Positions 38,022 to 41,064 of a stretch of DNA of 41,064 nt are shown in pieces. Both the position numbers and the translations under genes were made by a program. Positions within the stretch are counted from its first letter, which is position 1, and each line of letters starts with the position of its first letter. The DNA comes from Spirochaetia bacterium (lineage in GTDB: Bacteria; Spirochaetota; Spirochaetia; Treponematales; Breznakiellaceae), in NCBI GenBank assembly GCA_026002265.1, contig BOBG01000005.1, positions 1-41,064 of the forward strand, read 5' to 3'. The notes beneath the pieces are model-generated. The model worked only from the letters and a program-made list of their open reading frames with translations. It did no database searches and was not told the origin of the DNA.

Positions 38022-40648
38022 TGTTGCATATCCGCTAAATAATTACGTAACGTTTCTGTCCGTTTGAGGGCGGCGGCCAATTTTTGTTTTTCTCCTTCAA
38101 CTAATTCCGGGGGAGCGTTTGTAAGAAATTGTTCGTTCCGTAATTTCTTTGCAACTGATGCTGTAAATACATCATCACGTTCTAATTCTTTGGTAAATTT
38201 TTTAATTAAAAAATCTTTATCCACGCTTTCAGTCACGAAAATAAAGGCTTCAAAACCGGTTCCTATTAATCCAATGGAACCGGCCGGCCGAGTCCTTGTT
38301 CCGGTTATTTTTAGATCATTGATCGATGCAAGAGATTGAATCAGATCACGTTGTCCAGAAAAACATTCCGGCCGATCAGCCCGGATCTGAACTTTAATCT
38401 TTTTTTCCGGAGCAATGGTAGATTCTGACCGGAATGTCCGTATAATCCGGATTAAATCTTGAATATAAGCAAATTCTTCTTCAACGGCCGGGTTTTCGCG
38501 TGCAGAAGTATAGTCCGGATAGGGTGCAAGAATCAAAAGCCCGTCAGTTGTCGGTAATTGTTGATAAATTTCTTCGGTAATAAAGGGTAAAAAGGGGTGT
38601 AAAAGCCGGAGGGATTCGGATAATACTGATAAAAGTATCGTAGTTACGCGATCTTTTTCCGGATCTTCTCCATTTTTTAATGAAAGTTTGGTCGCCTCGA
38701 CATACCAATCGCAAAAATCATTCCAAAAATATTCATAAACCGTTTGTGCGGCATCATTATACCGGTACGAAAGAAGAGCATCGTTCACAGCTTGAGCTGC
38801 CCGGTTAAGCCGGGAATAAATCCATATATCAGCAGGAACTAATGCCGGATTTTCCACCAGATTCCGGCCCTCCAAATTCATTAAAATATACCGGCTTGCA
38901 TTCCAAATTTTATTTGCGAATTTACCGCCGATTTTAAAGGTGTCTTTATTAAGCAGAATATCCTGACCCTGCGCGCACAAAAATGCCAGCGTGAACTTGA
39001 GTGCGTCCGCACCATATTCATTTACAACGTCAAGAGGATCGATTCCATTTCCGAGACTCTTGCTCATCTTCCGGCCCTTTTCGTCCCGGATTAAACTGTG
39101 AATATAAATATCCCGGAAAGGCGTTTTTCCGGTGAATTCCAATCCGGCCATAATCATCCGGGATACCCAAAAGAAAATAATATCGTAAGCTGTGATCAAA
39201 GTCGTTGTCGGGTAAAACTGTTCGAGATCCGTAGTCTGATCGGGCCAGCCCAAGGTAGAAAATGGCCACAGCCAGCTTGAAAACCATGTATCCAAAACAT
39301 CCGGATCCTGCGATAGTTCGGACGAACCGCACTGGGGACAGATCTCTGGGTCCGTGCGCGAAACAATCAGCTTAGCGCATTTTTTGCAGGTCCACGCCGG
39401 AATGCGATGCCCCCACCAAATCTGCCGGGAAATGCACCAATCCCGGATGGTCGTGAGCCAATGCTCGTAGGTATGTTCCCATTTCCGGGGATAAAAAGTA
39501 ATTTCGCCGTTCCGCCATGCCGCAAGTGCTTTATCAGCAAGAGGATGCATCCGGACAAACCATTGCTCGGAGAGAAAGGGCTCGATAACAGAATCGCACC
39601 GGTAGCAATGTCCCACAGCATGCACAATATCTTCTTCACTGACATAAAAATCACCGGCTTTAAGATCGGCAAGCACCGCGTCACGGGCTGATTCAACCGT
39701 CAAGCCCCGGTATTTCTCCGGAACCGCATCGTTCAAGGTTCCATCCGGATTCAGAATATTGATAACCGGTAAATCGTGCCGGCCCGCAATATCCCAATCT
39801 TCAGGTGCGTGTGCGGGAGTCACTTTCAGGACACCGGTTCCAAAGGCAATATCAACAGCCCGATCCGCAATCACCGGAATCTTCCGATCAGTCAGTGGCA
39901 GATCAACCATTTTTCCCACAACATCCCGGTAACGCTCATCATCCGGATTTACCGCCAGAGCTGTATCTCCAAGGAGCGTTTCCGGCCGAGTCGTTGCAAT
40001 TTCCACATAACGTTCCGTACCGGAAAGCCGGTAGCGAATATGGTAAAGTTTGCCATTTGTTTCCGTATGCTCAACTTCGTCATCGGAGAGCGCGGTCGAA
40101 CAAGAGGGACACCAGTTGACCAAATAATTTCCTTTGTACAATAAATCGCGCTCATACAAGGTGACAAAAACGTCCCGGACAGCTCGGGAAAGTCCCTCAT
40201 CCATGGTAAATCGCTCGCGGCTCCAATCAACACTGGAACCGGTTTTGGCAATTTGCTCAGAAATAATCCGGTGATGTTCCTCTTTGATTTTCCATGTTTC
40301 CGCGATAAATCGTTCCCTTCCAAGATCATGCCGGGTCTGTCCCTGAGCTTTAAGCCGTTTTTCAACAACATGCTGGGTGGCGATTCCGGCATGGTCAGTC
40401 CCCGGCACCCATAGCGTGGGTTCTCCTTTCATTCTATGAAACCGGATTGCAATATCGATGAGACTAATCACCAACCCATGTCCAAGGTGCAAAACTCCGG
40501 TCACATTCGGCGGTGGAATCACAATCACAAAAGGCGGCTTTTTTGGATCGCCGGCCGGTTCAAATGCCTGCTTTTCACGCAATAATGCATAGATTCTGTC
40601 CTCAAAATGCTTGGGATCGTAGGATTTTTCCAATTCAACAGCCTTCAT
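38018..40648 (-). CDS. valS: Valine-tRNA ligase
   Basis: An 876-residue class I synthetase that charges tRNA-Val and edits threonine. The HIGH motif is in PPPNVTGVLHLGHGL, KMSKS in GRKMSKSLGNGIDP, with the CP1 editing domain (ETLLGDTALAVNPDDERYRD), a four-cysteine cluster (CKKC, then CPQCG), an anticodon-binding domain and the C-terminal coiled arm ending in YLADMQQ. The frame extends upstream, but ATG 40648 (MKAVELEKSYDPKHFEDR) matches the family and has GGGGAAG about 5 nt before it. Start of the operon with the HD hydrolase and the CBM9-like gene. Confidence 0.97.
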   Translation of the reverse strand: MKAVELEKSYDPKHFEDRIYALLREKQAFEPAGDPKKPPFVIVIPPPNVTGVLHLGHGLVISLIDIAIRFHRMKGEPTLWVPGTDHAGIATQHVVEKRLKAQGQTRHDLGRERFIAETWKIKEEHHRIISEQIAKTGSSVDWSRERFTMDEGLSRAVRDVFVTLYERDLLYKGNYLVNWCPSCSTALSDDEVEHTETNGKLYHIRYRLSGTERYVEIATTRPETLLGDTALAVNPDDERYRDVVGKMVDLPLTDRKIPVIADRAVDIAFGTGVLKVTPAHAPEDWDIAGRHDLPVINILNPDGTLNDAVPEKYRGLTVESARDAVLADLKAGDFYVSEEDIVHAVGHCYRCDSVIEPFLSEQWFVRMHPLADKALAAWRNGEITFYPRKWEHTYEHWLTTIRDWCISRQIWWGHRIPAWTCKKCAKLIVSRTDPEICPQCGSSELSQDPDVLDTWFSSWLWPFSTLGWPDQTTDLEQFYPTTTLITAYDIIFFWVSRMIMAGLEFTGKTPFRDIYIHSLIRDEKGRKMSKSLGNGIDPLDVVNEYGADALKFTLAFLCAQGQDILLNKDTFKIGGKFANKIWNASRYILMNLEGRNLVENPALVPADIWIYSRLNRAAQAVNDALLSYRYNDAAQTVYEYFWNDFCDWYVEATKLSLKNGEDPEKDRVTTILLSVLSESLRLLHPFLPFITEEIYQQLPTTDGLLILAPYPDYTSARENPAVEEEFAYIQDLIRIIRTFRSESTIAPEKKIKVQIRADRPECFSGQRDLIQSLASINDLKITGTRTRPAGSIGLIGTGFEAFIFVTESVDKDFLIKKFTKELERDDVFTASVAKKLRNEQFLTNAPPELVEGEKQKLAAALKRTETLRNYLADMQQ

Positions 40649-40769
40649 CACACTTCCCCATATAAAAACCATATCTTGGTTTTTTAGATTAATTTTTACA
40701 ATTAGTTAGAATTATACGATCCGGAAAAAATTCATACAAGACAGCAAGGAGTGACCGGATACCGGGACA

Positions 40770-40826
40770 GAGGTCTGACCCCTGTTAATTATATATGTTG
40801 AAAGGAGATACCGGAGGTCTGTCCCC
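40770..40826 (+). repeat. Paired REP element 8, left end of the RAYT3 unit
   Basis: Cores GAGGTCTGACCCC (40770-40782) and GAGGTCTGTCCCC (40814-40826) start 44 bp apart. Spacer and downstream sequence match the RAYT1 leader: TTAATT, ATATGTTGAA, then AATCAAAACTA and GATCGCCG before the transposase start. Confidence 0.88.
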
Positions 40827-40924
40827 AAAATTCAAAAAAAATTCCGGTAAACCGAATCAAAACTATCACCCTGACCCGTACTTTCTTTAGATCGCCGCGT
40901 ACCGGCGATTAAAGGGAGGAATCT

Positions 40925-41064
40925 ATGGCACGGCCAGATCGTGGGGATACGAGTAAGGGAAAAACATACCATGTGGCTTCGGAAATCAACCGGAAAGCCT
41001 TTGATCTACAGGATAATGAAGACAAGGAGATGTTTTTAAAAGTGATCGAGGAGTCAAAATCCAA
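40925..41064 (+). CDS. REP-associated tyrosine transposase (RAYT3), N-terminal part
   Basis: The first 46 residues of a third RAYT gene, cut by the window edge. MARPDRGDTSKGKTYHVASE is almost identical to the RAYT1 start, and the match continues through NRKAFDLQDNEDKEMFLKVI. ATG 40925 has GGAGGAA before it. The HUH and Tyr motifs lie beyond the edge, so its integrity is unknown. Its close similarity to RAYT1, including the roughly 155-bp leader with the REP pair, shows that the two are recent copies. Confidence 0.9.
   Translation, partial: MARPDRGDTSKGKTYHVASEINRKAFDLQDNEDKEMFLKVIEESKS

Noticed and set aside
39313..39330. TGGGGACAGATCTC inside valS
   Set aside because: The second half lacks GACCCC and the codons belong to the conserved cysteine cluster.
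40333..40344. GGGTCTGTCCCT inside valS, resembling a REP core
   Set aside because: It encodes the Gly-Gln-Thr-Arg part of a region conserved in ValS proteins (GxTRHDLGRE), so chance similarity is the simpler explanation.
1256..40826. REP pairs as a CRISPR array
   Set aside because: The repeats are dispersed over 40 kb, not arrayed; spacers are similar AT-rich sequences rather than unique, and no cas gene is present.

Overview
The window looks like a chromosomal segment of an anaerobic spirochaete, most likely Treponema-like. This is inferred from gene content and order, not from any search. The main reason is the run tamB - bamA - skp (ompH), which matches the treponemal outer-membrane block. 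Others are an about 580-residue PheT, a TRAP solute-binding protein, LPP20-type lipoproteins and the [FeFe]-hydrogenase maturase HydF. Sugar genes (mannonate dehydratase, GH1 glucosidase, a CBM9-like protein) fit a plant-polysaccharide or gut habitat. Native genes are unusually rich in the tetranucleotide CCGG.

Layout. 1-1074: end of a TRAP transporter operon (dctP, start of dctQ). 1401-4399: an XRE-cupin regulator converging on a yebC-ruvC-GNAT-SDR operon. 4547-5611: uxuA. 5678-6372: a REP pair and RAYT transposase. 6608-9484: a CHASE2-adenylate cyclase. 9485-9832: a mosaic of hairpins and repeats. 9833-11555: a TPM / small membrane protein / 50-residue microprotein / LemA operon, divergent from nudC. 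12519-13970: a lipoprotein whose von Willebrand A motifs are in permuted order, followed by a clear terminator. 14021-15346: GH1 beta-glucosidase. 15484-16367: a frameshifted SMI1-type immunity gene between two 67-bp direct repeats. 16422-18522: DUF2156 protein, nucleotidyltransferase and an immunity-like small protein. 18562-19966: small OadG-like protein, oadB and tRNA-Arg(CCT). 19986-21918: plsC-efp-maf. 22140-29737: tamB-bamA-skp. 29794-31627: a second RAYT and hydF. 31627-33175: 62-bp tandem repeats and two lipoproteins. 33280-36475: pheT and a MscS-type channel. 36678-40648: a valS - HD hydrolase - CBM9-like operon. 40770-41064: a REP pair and a third RAYT running off the edge.

The most distinctive signal is a dispersed REP family with core GGGGTCAGACCCC and variants. 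I found 26 cores. Sixteen form eight pairs whose cores lie 43-44 bp apart around an AT-rich spacer, so each 56-57-bp unit can fold into one long hairpin. Three RAYT (HUH tyrosine transposase) genes are interspersed and abut cores. Unusually, cores also lie in frame inside tamB (four, two of them in a 33-bp tandem duplication) and hydF (one). They also form the 3' ends of two RAYT genes and of hydF. One near-identical pair flanks the SMI1 cassette. A second theme is a set of genes (plsC, pheT, hydF, the DUF2156 gene, possibly tamB) with no Shine-Dalgarno sequence and a -10-like hexamer 6-7 nt before the start codon, which suggests leaderless mRNAs.
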